Below, one piece after another: positions 10,528 through 18,963 of a stretch of DNA of 64,000 nucleotides (the first letter of the stretch is position 1; the number at the start of each line of letters is the position of its first letter). The notes beneath the pieces were generated by a model. That model saw only the letters and a program-made list of their open reading frames with translations, ran no database searches and was not told the origin of the DNA. Made by a program: the position numbers and the translations under genes. Origin of the DNA: Sphingobacterium sp. GVS05A (GTDB lineage Bacteria > Bacteroidota > Bacteroidia > Sphingobacteriales > Sphingobacteriaceae); assembly GCF_019969845.1 (NCBI RefSeq), contig NZ_JAHXYR010000001.1, forward strand, positions 372,001 to 436,000. Direction: 5' to 3'.

Positions 10528-10926
10528 ATGTGGAAGCACTTTATTTTTCTAATTACAGTTCTGTTTGTTTCATTTAAAAGTTTAAATGCAAACAGTATTG
10601 TACCGAAAAGTGATAGTTTTCACGACGAGCAATCTTCTCTAAAAACTGAACCAAATAAAGCTGATTTTCCACTTTCCGCCCTGCTAAAAATAGACAATCC
10701 AGATTTAGATCCTTTATATCCATCGGTGCAATCTATCGCCGAATTGGACGTCGAGAATAATCTGGATTGGTTAACAGACCGCTGGGTAGTTATCGTCGAT
10801 TTGCTCTGGCACGAATTACAGCCTTCAGCATTGCAGAACGACTACCGTTATCTGCATATTTTGGATATTGAACCGATTCCCATAGCACGGTTCCTGCTTT
10901 TTGAGCAAATAAAAATCCCATTTTAG
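10528..10926 (+). CDS. Small secreted protein heading the nickel block (KIPF-tail protein 1)
   Basis: This 132-residue protein has an N-terminal signal sequence (about 3-21, ending near SLNA-NS) and a polar, acidic middle. A moderately hydrophobic segment rich in Trp follows (WLTDRWVVIVDLLWHELQ, near 79-96). The C-terminus reads IARFLLFEQIKIPF. I do not recognise a family. The C-terminal tail resembles that of the protein at 18991 (YILFQSLKIPFQG); both genes have a matching promoter and open the two halves of the nickel/urease region. A role in nickel sensing, storage or envelope passage is only a guess. hypA starts 88 bp downstream. Confidence 0.6.
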   Translation: MWKHFIFLITVLFVSFKSLNANSIVPKSDSFHDEQSSLKTEPNKADFPLSALLKIDNPDLDPLYPSVQSIAELDVENNLDWLTDRWVVIVDLLWHELQPSALQNDYRYLHILDIEPIPIARFLLFEQIKIPF

Positions 10927-10951
10927 CGTTTTTGAGCTTTTATGCTTAACG

Positions 10952-10985
10952 GAAATCGAACGAAAAATCGTATTTCTTTTCTAAT
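10952..10985 (+). terminator. Weak terminator/attenuator-like hairpin before hypA
   Basis: GAAAT-cga-ACGA pairs with TCGT-ATTTC around an AAAA loop (10952-10976), with a 3-nt bulge, and is followed by the T-rich TTTTCTAATTTATTTT. It sits between the small secreted protein gene and hypA and could partly terminate transcription there. Confidence 0.3.
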
Positions 10986-11014
10986 TTATTTTATTGATTT
11001 CTTAAAATATACCA

Positions 11015-11359
11015 ATGCACGAGCTAAGTATAGTAAAGGATATCTTCGATACCTTGACCTCGCATTACGAGACCAGAGTAGATGATATCCAGAAAATTCA
11101 GGTGACAGCCGGACTATTGTCCAATGTGCAGCCTGTGCTGATCCAAAATGCTTTTGATGCATTTATCACCGAAAATACCCATTATCGGGATATGGAAATG
11201 GAGGTTGTGGTAAATGATATTATCGCCTATTGTGAGTACTGTCAGAAGAATTTTCCTGTTCATTTTCACCGATTTGTCTGCGACTGTGGACAGCCTTCGA
11301 GTACAATTGTTCAAGGAAATGAACTCTATATTTCCAAAGTAATTTTTAAACACGATTAA
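11015..11359 (+). CDS. hypA: Nickel metallochaperone HypA
   Basis: This 114-residue protein is the usual HypA/HybF size. It starts with MHELSI, whose His2 (and Glu3) bind Ni in the family. It has a structural zinc site built from CEYC near 72-75 and CDCG near 90-93. HypA hands nickel to [NiFe]-hydrogenase precursors, and in Helicobacter pylori it also supports urease maturation. No hydrogenase gene or hypCDEF is in this window, and the gene stands in a nickel-uptake/urease region, so service to urease is the likelier job here. hypB follows after 13 bp. Confidence 0.93.
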   Translation: MHELSIVKDIFDTLTSHYETRVDDIQKIQVTAGLLSNVQPVLIQNAFDAFITENTHYRDMEMEVVVNDIIAYCEYCQKNFPVHFHRFVCDCGQPSSTIVQGNELYISKVIFKHD

Positions 11360-11372
11360 AAAATCATTTATC

Positions 11373-12101
11373 ATGTCAGACAATACTCAAAATCCTAAAA
11401 GCTTAGGTAACCGTGTCGGTTCGGTTCAATGTGAAAATACCACCCTACATTTATTAAAGGCAAATGATTTTGTCGCCAAAAGTATCCGCGACAGACTGAA
11501 AGATGTATGTGTGATTAATGTATGTTCTTCTCCGGGTTCTGGTAAAACAACGTTGATGCAAGAGACTGGAAAGCGTCTTTCAAAAGATCTAAACATTGCT
11601 GTATTAGTGGGAGATCCTGAAACGGAACGTGATGCGATCCGTATGCGTGATGTTGGAATCAATGCGTTGCAGATCGTTACCGGCGGTATGTGCCATATCG
11701 AAGCACAAATGATTCTGCAGGCACTGGATCACATCGATATCGAAGGCATTGATTTGTTATTTATCGAAAATGTCGGAAACTTACTTTGCCCTTCGGCTTT
11801 TGATCTTGGAGAAGACTATCGGGTCACTTTATTGGCGACAACAGAAGGTGATGATAAACCAAAAAAATACCCACGTATGTTTTTGACCAGCGAATTGATG
11901 CTTGTTTCAAAAGCAGACTTGTTACCTTATGTGCCTTTCTCTGTAGATGCCGTGACAAAAGATGCACGTGAAGTCAATCCAAACCTGGAAGTGATTACGA
12001 TCAGTACCTTGAATGGAGATGGCCTTGATAGCTGGTGTGACTGGTTAAAAGAGAAAGTCCAACTGAAAAAAGAACAACAGAAAGTCGCTGCAGCGAAATA
12101 G
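11373..12101 (+). CDS. hypB: Nickel-insertion GTPase HypB
   Basis: This 242-residue SIMIBI-class GTPase works with HypA. The P-loop SPGSGKTT is at 53-60, followed by VLVGDPETERDAIR, the dimer-interface metal motif GGMCH near 104-108, ENVGNLLCPSAFDLGE and SKADLLPY (base specificity). The His-rich nickel-storage stretch seen in some HypB proteins is absent and there is no N-terminal CxxCGC site, so it is probably a plain GTPase. It forms a tight pair with hypA and is followed by a UreE-like gene, tying it to urease rather than hydrogenase in this context. Confidence 0.94.
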   Translation: MSDNTQNPKSLGNRVGSVQCENTTLHLLKANDFVAKSIRDRLKDVCVINVCSSPGSGKTTLMQETGKRLSKDLNIAVLVGDPETERDAIRMRDVGINALQIVTGGMCHIEAQMILQALDHIDIEGIDLLFIENVGNLLCPSAFDLGEDYRVTLLATTEGDDKPKKYPRMFLTSELMLVSKADLLPYVPFSVDAVTKDAREVNPNLEVITISTLNGDGLDSWCDWLKEKVQLKKEQQKVAAAK

Positions 12102-12183
12102 TAAATGCGCGAAGGTGATCAACCATCAGATAGAATGATGTTTGATCACAGCGCAAAGTTTGAAAGACATACACTACTTAACA

Positions 12184-12663
12184 ATGAATAGATTGCCGAT
12201 AACGATAGATACCATTGTGCGCCGGTCGCAAGCCAGCATTGATCAGGTAGATCGGGTATACATCGAATGGTTTGAAATAAATAAACGTCGTTTGACCAGA
12301 AATACCTTGTCTGGCAAGACGATCCTGATGCAATTGGAGCAGGGGCAGGAGTGGCATCATGGAGACGCCCTGTATCACAATGGGGAATTTCAGGCAATCG
12401 TCGCTGTTAAGTCGACCTTGGCGATCAGGTTTAACCCCTCGGATTTTGCCCAACTGGCAGATTTTGGTTATTTCGTCGGTAATAGGCATTTACCGATATT
12501 CCAGGCCGATCTGTTCCAGTCTCTCCATTTGCCGTATGATGGTCGGCTATATGAGCAAATTGCGGCGAAATATGGTGCGTCTGTCCAATTGGAGAAAGCG
12601 ATATTGCTTTCAGAAAATCGGATTCGCCAGCAGCTAAAGAATAGCAGAAAGCATGAAAATTAG
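12184..12663 (+). CDS. UreE-like nickel chaperone, copy 1
   Basis: From ATG12184 the protein has 159 residues. The frame is open to a TTG at 12142, but the added residues have no counterpart in the second copy. The N-terminal beta domain (VYIEWFEINKRRLTR) and the metal-site motif GNRHLPIF with His102 match UreE, the dimeric urease nickel chaperone. The usual His-rich C-terminus is missing (it ends NSRKHEN). It is paralogous to the UreE at 22725. The gene overlaps the following substrate-binding protein by 11 bp and follows hypAB, so this copy may receive nickel straight from import. It could serve HypB instead of UreG. Confidence 0.82.
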   Translation: MNRLPITIDTIVRRSQASIDQVDRVYIEWFEINKRRLTRNTLSGKTILMQLEQGQEWHHGDALYHNGEFQAIVAVKSTLAIRFNPSDFAQLADFGYFVGNRHLPIFQADLFQSLHLPYDGRLYEQIAAKYGASVQLEKAILLSENRIRQQLKNSRKHEN

Positions 12664-13654
12664 AATATATATAGTGCTGTTGCCACTTGTTTTGCTTGTA
12701 TGCTTACAAGCATGCCAAAACCAACAGTCCAATGCAAGTAAAAATGGTGTGAAGGCCATGGATAGCCGCGGCAAGGAAATCACATTGGAGCGACCGGCCC
12801 AACGTGTTGTTGTCCTGTATCCCTCTCTGGTGGATGAGGTTTATATGCTACAGGCCAGTGACCGATTGGTCGGCATTCCTGAGCAAGTCTATCAAATGGA
12901 AGATACCTACGCTTTTTTATCGAAATTAGACCCACGTATCGTTCAGAAAAGTATCGCCACACCAACTTTTGGCGGTCAGGCCAACAATGTAGAAAGCATC
13001 GTAAGCCTGAACCCGGATCTTGTTCTGACATTCAATACCGATCAGGATAATATCACACAGCTCGAAAATTTGGGTATTCCCGTCTTCACTTTTTCATCGA
13101 AAGATGAAACCAGTATCTTTAACGAATTGATCGGAATGGGAACGCTTTTGGACAAGAAAGCACGGGCTGAGGAAATTGTGAAATTTGTCGGCGATGAGGT
13201 CAAAAAGATGGCAGCTCCGCTCGATCAACCGCAAAAGAAGGTCTATTATGCCTGGTCAAAAGGACGTGTACTTTCGACCTCGGGAAGAGGTAGTCTCATT
13301 GACATGGCCATCCGCCTATCTGGGGCGGCAAATGCCTGTCCCTTAGAAATGGAAGCGCCAAATGTAGGGGCTGAAACGATCTATAAGTGGAATCCCGATC
13401 TCATGATTCTATGGAATTCCAAAAGTTCTGATGTTTACAATTTGAAAGAGTTGGCCGCACTGCCCGCCGTAAAAAATAAACAGGTATTTGTGATGTCACC
13501 GTCCTTTCCTTTTGATCCACATACCGTGAAATTTATGCTCTTTGCCAAACAGGTGCGGCATTGGTGTTTTCCGAGTTATACCAAGGAGCAGCTCGATCAG
13601 GATATGACAATGGCTTTTGAAAAATTATACGGTAAAACGGGGCTTCTGCAATGA
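12653..13654 (+). CDS. ABC transporter substrate-binding lipoprotein (metal or metallophore)
   Basis: This 333-residue exported lipoprotein has a signal peptide with lipobox LQAC (Cys21). It is a class III (BtuF/FepB/TroA-type) binding protein: an N-lobe (VVVLYPSLVDEVYML), a long backbone helix and a C-lobe (YYAWSKGRVLS, WNPDLMILW). It delivers ligand to the permease and ATPase encoded next. Family members carry ferric siderophores, B12, haem or nickel complexes. The hypAB and ureE neighbours make nickel or a nickel chelate the best guess. It overlaps both ureE (11 bp) and the permease gene (4 bp), showing translational coupling. Confidence 0.88.
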   Translation: MKIRIYIVLLPLVLLVCLQACQNQQSNASKNGVKAMDSRGKEITLERPAQRVVVLYPSLVDEVYMLQASDRLVGIPEQVYQMEDTYAFLSKLDPRIVQKSIATPTFGGQANNVESIVSLNPDLVLTFNTDQDNITQLENLGIPVFTFSSKDETSIFNELIGMGTLLDKKARAEEIVKFVGDEVKKMAAPLDQPQKKVYYAWSKGRVLSTSGRGSLIDMAIRLSGAANACPLEMEAPNVGAETIYKWNPDLMILWNSKSSDVYNLKELAALPAVKNKQVFVMSPSFPFDPHTVKFMLFAKQVRHWCFPSYTKEQLDQDMTMAFEKLYGKTGLLQ

Positions 13655-14667
13655 TACTTCAATTAAAAAAGCTTTTATTGCTGGCGATATTGCCATTAGT
13701 GCTGCTCCTGCTTTCATTATTGATCGGCTCAAGTCAGCATATTGGTTTTATCGAACTCTGCCAGCGTATCGGATTGGAATTAGGGCTTTATAAAGGAAAT
13801 GATACGACGGTATTGATGGGCAGCATGGATACCATTTTGTGGCAAGTACGTTTGCCGCGGATTTTATTGACCTTTATGGTCGGTGCCGCTCTTGCCTCAT
13901 CTGGAGGGACCTTACAAGCGATTTTTCGAAACCCTATAGTAGACCCATTCACGTTGGGGATATCTTCCGGTGCTGCTTTCGGTGCCGCCTTAGCCATGCT
14001 GTTTCCACTTTTGTCCGTCAATGTTTCGGCATTTCTTTTTGGTGTCTGTGCTGTGGCCTTGACTTACTTTGTATCCAATGCCGGTTTAAAAACATCCATC
14101 ATTGGGATGGTTTTGGCAGGAATGGTTATTTCAGGGGTATTTACGGCGATGCTTACCCTGTTACAATATATCAGTGATCCTTATAAATTACAGGCTATTG
14201 TGCAGTGGACGATGGGAAATCTCCATACTGCCTCCTGGTCAAAAGTGCAGAACGCCTTTTTACCGATAGTGATCGGATTGATCATATTGATCTTATTGCG
14301 TTGGAAATTGAATTTGTTGGCATTGGGAGATCAGGAAGCAATTGCTGTGGGGGTGAATCCAAAACTCCTGAAATTGGTGATGATCGGGGTTGCGACCATG
14401 ATCACCGCATCAGCTGTTGCTGCAGTAGGCGTGATTAGCTTATTTGGACTCATTGTTCCACATATCAGCCGCATGATTTTTGGTCCCAACAATAATATTG
14501 TCGTCTGGGCGAATATCAGTATCGGGGGGACATTCTTGTTATTGATTGACGATTTTTCACGTGCAGTCATGCCTTTCGAAATTCCGATAGGGGTATTTAC
14601 AATGATTATTGGCGCTCCACTCTTTATCTACCTGATGCGCCGGAACGAAATTAACTGGAACTCATGA
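13651..14667 (+). CDS. FecCD-family ABC permease
   Basis: This 338-residue inner-membrane protein has about ten hydrophobic segments and family landmarks. These are WQVRLPRILLTFMVGAALA near 64-82, the FRNPIVDPFTLGISSGAAFG loop near 90-111, GDQEAIAVGV near 226 (coupling helix) and LFGLIVPHISRMIFGP near 263-278. It forms the homodimeric channel for the binding protein upstream and the ATPase downstream; start and stop codons overlap on both sides (ATGA type). The substrate is inferred to be nickel or a nickel chelate from context; sequence alone would equally allow iron-siderophore or cobalamin. Confidence 0.93.
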   Translation: MILQLKKLLLLAILPLVLLLLSLLIGSSQHIGFIELCQRIGLELGLYKGNDTTVLMGSMDTILWQVRLPRILLTFMVGAALASSGGTLQAIFRNPIVDPFTLGISSGAAFGAALAMLFPLLSVNVSAFLFGVCAVALTYFVSNAGLKTSIIGMVLAGMVISGVFTAMLTLLQYISDPYKLQAIVQWTMGNLHTASWSKVQNAFLPIVIGLIILILLRWKLNLLALGDQEAIAVGVNPKLLKLVMIGVATMITASAVAAVGVISLFGLIVPHISRMIFGPNNNIVVWANISIGGTFLLLIDDFSRAVMPFEIPIGVFTMIIGAPLFIYLMRRNEINWNS

Positions 14668-15491
14668 GCAAATCCATCCATATCAAAAACCTATCCTTTG
14701 CCTATGGTAAGGATACTATTTTGCGGGACGTCAATGTGTCCTTTCCGGAGGGAAAGCTTTCGGTTATTCTGGGCCGGAACGGTAGCGGTAAGTCGACCCT
14801 GTTCAATGTTATTGCCGGATTGGAGAAACACTATCAGGGATCGGTATTGATCGGTGAAACGGAACGTAGAAACTGGAAGGTTGGCAAATCAAATGCGCTT
14901 AAACTGGGGTTCTTAAACCAGTTTCATCAGACAACTTTCCCTTTTAAGGTGGCGGATGTTATTTTAACAGGACGTGCATCATTCTCCAACTTTTCACCGC
15001 GCCGTGAAGATTTTGAGGCTGTGGATACAATCCTGGAGAAATTTAATCTCGCACATTTAAAGCATAAATCATATACATCCCTGTCAGGAGGGGAGCGGCA
15101 GCTGGTCTTGCTTTGTCGGGTATTGGTGCAACAGCCTGATCTGTTGCTTTTGGATGAACCGACAAACCATCTTGACCTGAACTATCAGATTGCCGTTTTG
15201 CAGACCGCTAAAGAACTGGTCAAGGAGGGTACAACTGTGCTCTGTGTTATGCACGACCCCAATATGGCCTATCTTTTTGGCGACCACTTTTATTTGATGC
15301 GGGACAATACACTGGTGGATCTACAGGGGATGAACAGAGAGCAGGTTCGGAAAGTATTGGAACAGACCTATGAGTTGCCATTGATCAGTTTGGAAAACCA
15401 AGGGAAATGGATGTTTGCACCCATGCTTCATGCACATGACTGGGCTCCGATAAAATCCCTTGAACTGGAAGGCGTAAATAATAAGCTATAA
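14664..15491 (+). CDS. ABC transporter ATP-binding protein
   Basis: This 275-residue ATPase belongs to the FecE/BtuD type. Walker A GRNGSGKST is at 37-45, the signature LSGGERQ near 140, Walker B LLLLDEPTNHLD near 162 and the switch His in VMHDPN. It completes the three-gene importer with the genes at 12653 and 13651. The C-terminal tail (ELEGVNNKL) is ordinary. The importer carries out the inner-membrane step; the TonB receptor at 16438 would provide the outer-membrane step for the same ligand. Confidence 0.94.
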   Translation: MSKSIHIKNLSFAYGKDTILRDVNVSFPEGKLSVILGRNGSGKSTLFNVIAGLEKHYQGSVLIGETERRNWKVGKSNALKLGFLNQFHQTTFPFKVADVILTGRASFSNFSPRREDFEAVDTILEKFNLAHLKHKSYTSLSGGERQLVLLCRVLVQQPDLLLLDEPTNHLDLNYQIAVLQTAKELVKEGTTVLCVMHDPNMAYLFGDHFYLMRDNTLVDLQGMNREQVRKVLEQTYELPLISLENQGKWMFAPMLHAHDWAPIKSLELEGVNNKL

Positions 15492-15503
15492 AGGCTGTAA
15501 ACA

Positions 15504-16142
15504 ATGTGCGAACAAGGTACAGATCCTAGTGGCGGCAATGGACGCAAAAAACGAAATAGTATGAATAAAATAGGTATGCAAAAGACAGATTCAATCAGAA
15601 ATATTGCGATAAGTACAGCCACTGTTCAGGATCTGGAAACGGTGTTACCTTATGTTATTGAATTTCGGAAACAGCTGTTTCCCATGCTTGACCCGCAAAA
15701 GATTCCCAGAGATTTGCTGGACTTTAAACAGCTGTATCTGGATGAACAAGCTGGAACATTTCTACAGGCAAGGGACAACAGCGGAAAACTGGTCGGTGTG
15801 ATCGGTATGCTCGCTTATGACTATCGTTTTCCGCATCTGGATTTAGACGCCCGGAAGACTGTGGAGGTCGCGCGTCTCTTTGTCGACCCCGATTACCGTC
15901 GTTCTGGACTTGGAACAGCACTTTTCCGCCAATTGACAAAGGTGGCCAAGGAGAAAGCGGTCGAAAGACTTTACTTACACACCCATCCTTTTTTGGAGGG
16001 AGCCCATGAATTCTGGTTAAAACAAGGCTTCTATCTCAAAGAATGCTGCGATGAATTGGGCTTTCCGACAATTCACATGGAGCTACTGCTGGGGCAGCCT
16101 GGTAAACGGAAATGTTTAGCGGAACTGGAATTGTCAAAATAA
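15504..16142 (+). CDS. GNAT-family N-acetyltransferase
   Basis: The protein has up to 212 residues; ATG15561 (193 residues) is a credible alternative because the first 19 residues (MCEQGTDPSGGNGRKKRNS) are low-complexity. The GNAT fold is clear: VEVARLFVDPDYRRSGLGTALF near 122-143 holds the acetyl-CoA pyrophosphate loop (RRSGLG), and the C-terminal HEFWLKQGFYLKE is motif B. It starts 12 bp after the ATPase gene and so is probably in the importer operon. The substrate is unknown. Modification of a metallophore, an amino acid or an antimicrobial are all open. Confidence 0.85.
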   Translation: MCEQGTDPSGGNGRKKRNSMNKIGMQKTDSIRNIAISTATVQDLETVLPYVIEFRKQLFPMLDPQKIPRDLLDFKQLYLDEQAGTFLQARDNSGKLVGVIGMLAYDYRFPHLDLDARKTVEVARLFVDPDYRRSGLGTALFRQLTKVAKEKAVERLYLHTHPFLEGAHEFWLKQGFYLKECCDELGFPTIHMELLLGQPGKRKCLAELELSK

Positions 16143-16234
16143 GGCTATTCAGTTTTGTGAACTGAATTCATGCTGAATGCAAGAAATAAAATAAATCAGC
16201 AATAAAAGATAAAAAATAATTCCAGAGGAACTGT

Positions 16235-16288
16235 CCCTGTTTAGAATCTTATTTCAATAAGATCTTCGTAGGTGGGTTTTAAACAGGG
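16235..16288 (+). other. Nested stem-loop in the GNAT-TonB receptor gap
   Basis: CCCTGTTTA (16235-16243) is perfectly complementary to TAAACAGGG (16280-16288). Inside lies a second hairpin, ATCTTATT with AATAAGAT (16246-16263). No T tract follows, so it is not an obvious terminator. The two-stem layout and its position before a nickel-region receptor gene suggest a structured leader or attenuator. Confidence 0.45.
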
Positions 16289-16323
16289 TATGTGCCATCT
16301 GACTAATGAAAAAATACGGATGA

Positions 16324-16424
16324 AACCATCATGATTTATTCAGACCGAGCAAAGCGAGCTCATGACTGCCGCATAAAACATACACTCGATGAATAAATCT
16401 GATAGCTTCATCACAATTGAAAAA
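16324..16424 (+). repeat. Dispersed intergenic repeat, copy 2
   Basis: This is the second copy of the repeat at 3966-4073, same orientation, ending 14 bp before the TonB receptor start. It includes two TCATGA hexamers flanking CCGAGCAAAGCGAGC, and GATGAA/TTCATC arms (16389-16394, 16407-16412) that could form a hairpin. In copy 1 the second hairpin has one mismatch. Both copies lie just upstream of a plus-strand gene. Confidence 0.8.
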
Positions 16425-16437
16425 ACAATTTATACAG

Positions 16438-18876
16438 ATGAAAAACACAATGAAAGCACTCGCTTTCGCATTATTGGCAAGTGCCGTCACACCGGTGGCT
16501 GTTTACGCCCAAAAGAGCTTTATGATTTTTGGGAAGATACAGGACGAAAGCGGAAATCCAATTCCAGGAGTGACTTTGATGCTTGAAAACCAAGGACAAA
16601 AGATAAGTACTACCGCGAATGGCGAATTTGCTTTTACTACAGCGACAACCTTTCCGGTACAATTGCGTGCCGAAGCGATCGGTTATAAATCACAGCTTAT
16701 TCTTATTAATGAGACTACTTGGAATCCGAAAAAAGGAATTCGACTCATGATGGAAGAGGGGGAGCGAACCTTGGATGAGGTATTGGTTACCGGCCGTCGT
16801 AATAATTCCTATTTGACAAACAACATGGAGTTGGGCGGTAAGTTCGCTGGAAAGCTGAAAGACTTACCACAATCTGTGGCTGTACTGAGTAAGGAATTTA
16901 TTGAAGATAAGCAAGCATTTACAACAGGAGCACTGGTGCAGGACCTGGCAGGCGTCACTGAGGCTTCATCTTATGATGATGTGGTGATCCGTGGTTTTAA
17001 AAGTGGTTATGAAACTGGAGTCCGTTTGGTGAACGGTCTACGTTCGGGCTATGGTTACGGCAATAGTTATTATAATTCCCCACTAACAATCAATCTCGAA
17101 AACCTTGAGGTGCTGAAAGGCCCTGGAGCTTCTCTATTTGGCGACATTGTACCCGGTGGTACCATCAATATGACGACGAAAAAGCCTTTGGAAGATTTTA
17201 AAGGTCATATCAGTTTTGCTGCCGGAAGTTTTGAAACGATGCGCACCACAGTAGATCTGGGTGGTCCATTGGATAGTGCAAAACGAATTCTCTATCGCTT
17301 TAATGCAGGCTATGAAGATACCAAAACCTTTCGCGATGTGAATCGTCAAAAACGGATGATGCTGGCACCTTCATTTACATTTAAGCCCGCTGCAGGGACA
17401 ACCGTGGACATCGATGTGGTATACAATCAATTCAACGGTTATCTGGATCGGGGAATGGGGATAAAGGAGAATAACTTTTATGCCCTGCCACGTTCGTTTA
17501 CTTTAAGTCAGCCTTCTGATTTCTATAATTCCAAGACTTTTTCATTTAGTGGACGATTGGCGCAAAGGCTGGAAGAAAATGTGAGCCTGAACCTGAGCTA
17601 TATGAAATCCATCTATCAGGAAGATGTCAACGAACACCGGACGCTAAATACTTTTGCGGATGCCCCACATAACACCATCATGAATATGCGTTTCTTTGAC
17701 CGTCATGGCCGTGATTATACCGACAACGTCGTTGGATATGTCAAATGGGATCTGCTAGGGGATAAAATTGACCACCATATCGTTGCGGGTATCGACTTTG
17801 CACAGTATCGTGGTGATAAAGAAAATCAGTTACGGGAAGCCAGACAGCAAACTGTGGATGGCAAAGTGGTGCCATTGACTTTTGACCTGAACAACCCGAC
17901 CTATACAACGCATGATCTGACCAACTACGTCTGGCGTACACAGGTCGCATATCCTTTTTTGAGTCCCTATAAAACGACCGGTAAATACATACAGGATCAG
18001 ATCAGCATTGCGGATCGTCTGAAATTAATTGTGGGGTTGAGGCATGAACATTATTCTTCGGAAACTATTGATGGACAGAATCGCTTTCATGCTACACAAA
18101 ATGCCTTGTTGCCCCGTTTCGGTTTGACTTATGGAATCAACAAGCAGATTAATTACTTCGCAAGCTATTCGCAGGGTTTTGTACCAGTAGGCGCTAATTT
18201 TATCCAGAACTATAAAGACTATGGTGCGGACAAAGCTTTTGAAGCTGAACGCAGTTTTCAAATTGAAACAGGGCTGAAAATGGGCTTTTTTAAGGATCAG
18301 CTGCAAATGGATCTTTCCTTGTTTCAGATCGAGCGTAGAAATATGCTTATTGCAACAGGAACAATCAATGACTCGGGATTGCCGGAGTATAGACAATCTG
18401 GAAAAGCATTGTCACGGGGAGTGGAACTGGATGTCCGCGGGCAGCTGACCAAAGAATTCCAGGTGATGGGAAATTATACTTTTAACCATACCGAAGTGAA
18501 GGCCTCTTCTGTTGCTTCTGAAGTCGGGCAGGCGCTACCGGGAGCACCTAAAAATATGGCAAGCGCTTGGTTAAAATATGTATTCTCCAATACTTCCTTA
18601 AAAGGACTTGGCTTTGGTACTGGTGTTTATTATGTTGATAGCAAACGCATGGACAATAATATTGGAAAGGATAGTGAAGGAAATGCCCTTTGGGGACAAT
18701 GGCCTTCTTATACGACAGTTAATGCTGCCGCTTATTATCATATCGGTGCCATGAAAATGGCGCTTAACCTAAACAATGTATTTGATAAATACTATTTTTT
18801 AGGGGGATTTGACTATACACGTGCCTTCGCAGGGGCACCAAGAAACGTTATGGTTTCAATTGGTTATTCATTTTAA
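16438..18876 (+). CDS. TonB-dependent siderophore-type receptor of the nickel block
   Basis: This outer-membrane receptor is 812 residues from ATG16438 (a TTG at 16417 gives a poorer start). It has a signal peptide (about 1-24, ending VYA-Q), a carboxypeptidase-like domain (about 30-105, GNPIPGVTLMLENQG), a TonB-box region (LDEVLVTGRR) and a plug (LPQSVAVLSKEFIED, VVIRGF, VLKGPGASLFG). A barrel follows, ending in the C-terminal aromatic GYSF. The plug is of siderophore-receptor type. Position after the importer genes suggests uptake of a nickel chelate or metallophore, but ferric siderophores cannot be excluded. A structured leader and the dispersed repeat fill the upstream gap. Confidence 0.93.
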   Translation: MKNTMKALAFALLASAVTPVAVYAQKSFMIFGKIQDESGNPIPGVTLMLENQGQKISTTANGEFAFTTATTFPVQLRAEAIGYKSQLILINETTWNPKKGIRLMMEEGERTLDEVLVTGRRNNSYLTNNMELGGKFAGKLKDLPQSVAVLSKEFIEDKQAFTTGALVQDLAGVTEASSYDDVVIRGFKSGYETGVRLVNGLRSGYGYGNSYYNSPLTINLENLEVLKGPGASLFGDIVPGGTINMTTKKPLEDFKGHISFAAGSFETMRTTVDLGGPLDSAKRILYRFNAGYEDTKTFRDVNRQKRMMLAPSFTFKPAAGTTVDIDVVYNQFNGYLDRGMGIKENNFYALPRSFTLSQPSDFYNSKTFSFSGRLAQRLEENVSLNLSYMKSIYQEDVNEHRTLNTFADAPHNTIMNMRFFDRHGRDYTDNVVGYVKWDLLGDKIDHHIVAGIDFAQYRGDKENQLREARQQTVDGKVVPLTFDLNNPTYTTHDLTNYVWRTQVAYPFLSPYKTTGKYIQDQISIADRLKLIVGLRHEHYSSETIDGQNRFHATQNALLPRFGLTYGINKQINYFASYSQGFVPVGANFIQNYKDYGADKAFEAERSFQIETGLKMGFFKDQLQMDLSLFQIERRNMLIATGTINDSGLPEYRQSGKALSRGVELDVRGQLTKEFQVMGNYTFNHTEVKASSVASEVGQALPGAPKNMASAWLKYVFSNTSLKGLGFGTGVYYVDSKRMDNNIGKDSEGNALWGQWPSYTTVNAAAYYHIGAMKMALNLNNVFDKYYFLGGFDYTRAFAGAPRNVMVSIGYSF

Positions 18877-18886
18877 TTAAAAAAAG

Positions 18887-18963
18887 CAATCAAAGCAGGT
18901 TTTTCGACAAATTTAGACTATTTAATTCAAGATTTGTACTAGTGAAGTGGCCTGCTTTGGTTG
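18887..18963. repeat. Imperfect inverted repeat around the second KIPF-tail promoter
   Basis: CAATCAAAGCAGG (18887-18899) and CCTGCTTTGGTTG (18951-18963) pair over 13 bp with a single mismatch. The 51-nt loop contains the shared AATTCAAGATTTGTACTA element, and the right arm directly abuts the TAAATTTG box. It may form a stem at the end of the TonB receptor transcript or occlude the promoter. Confidence 0.5.

Noticed and set aside
11015..12101. Hydrogenase maturation locus
   Set aside because: Only hypA and hypB are present; no hydrogenase subunit, hypC, hypD, hypE or hypF is in the window.
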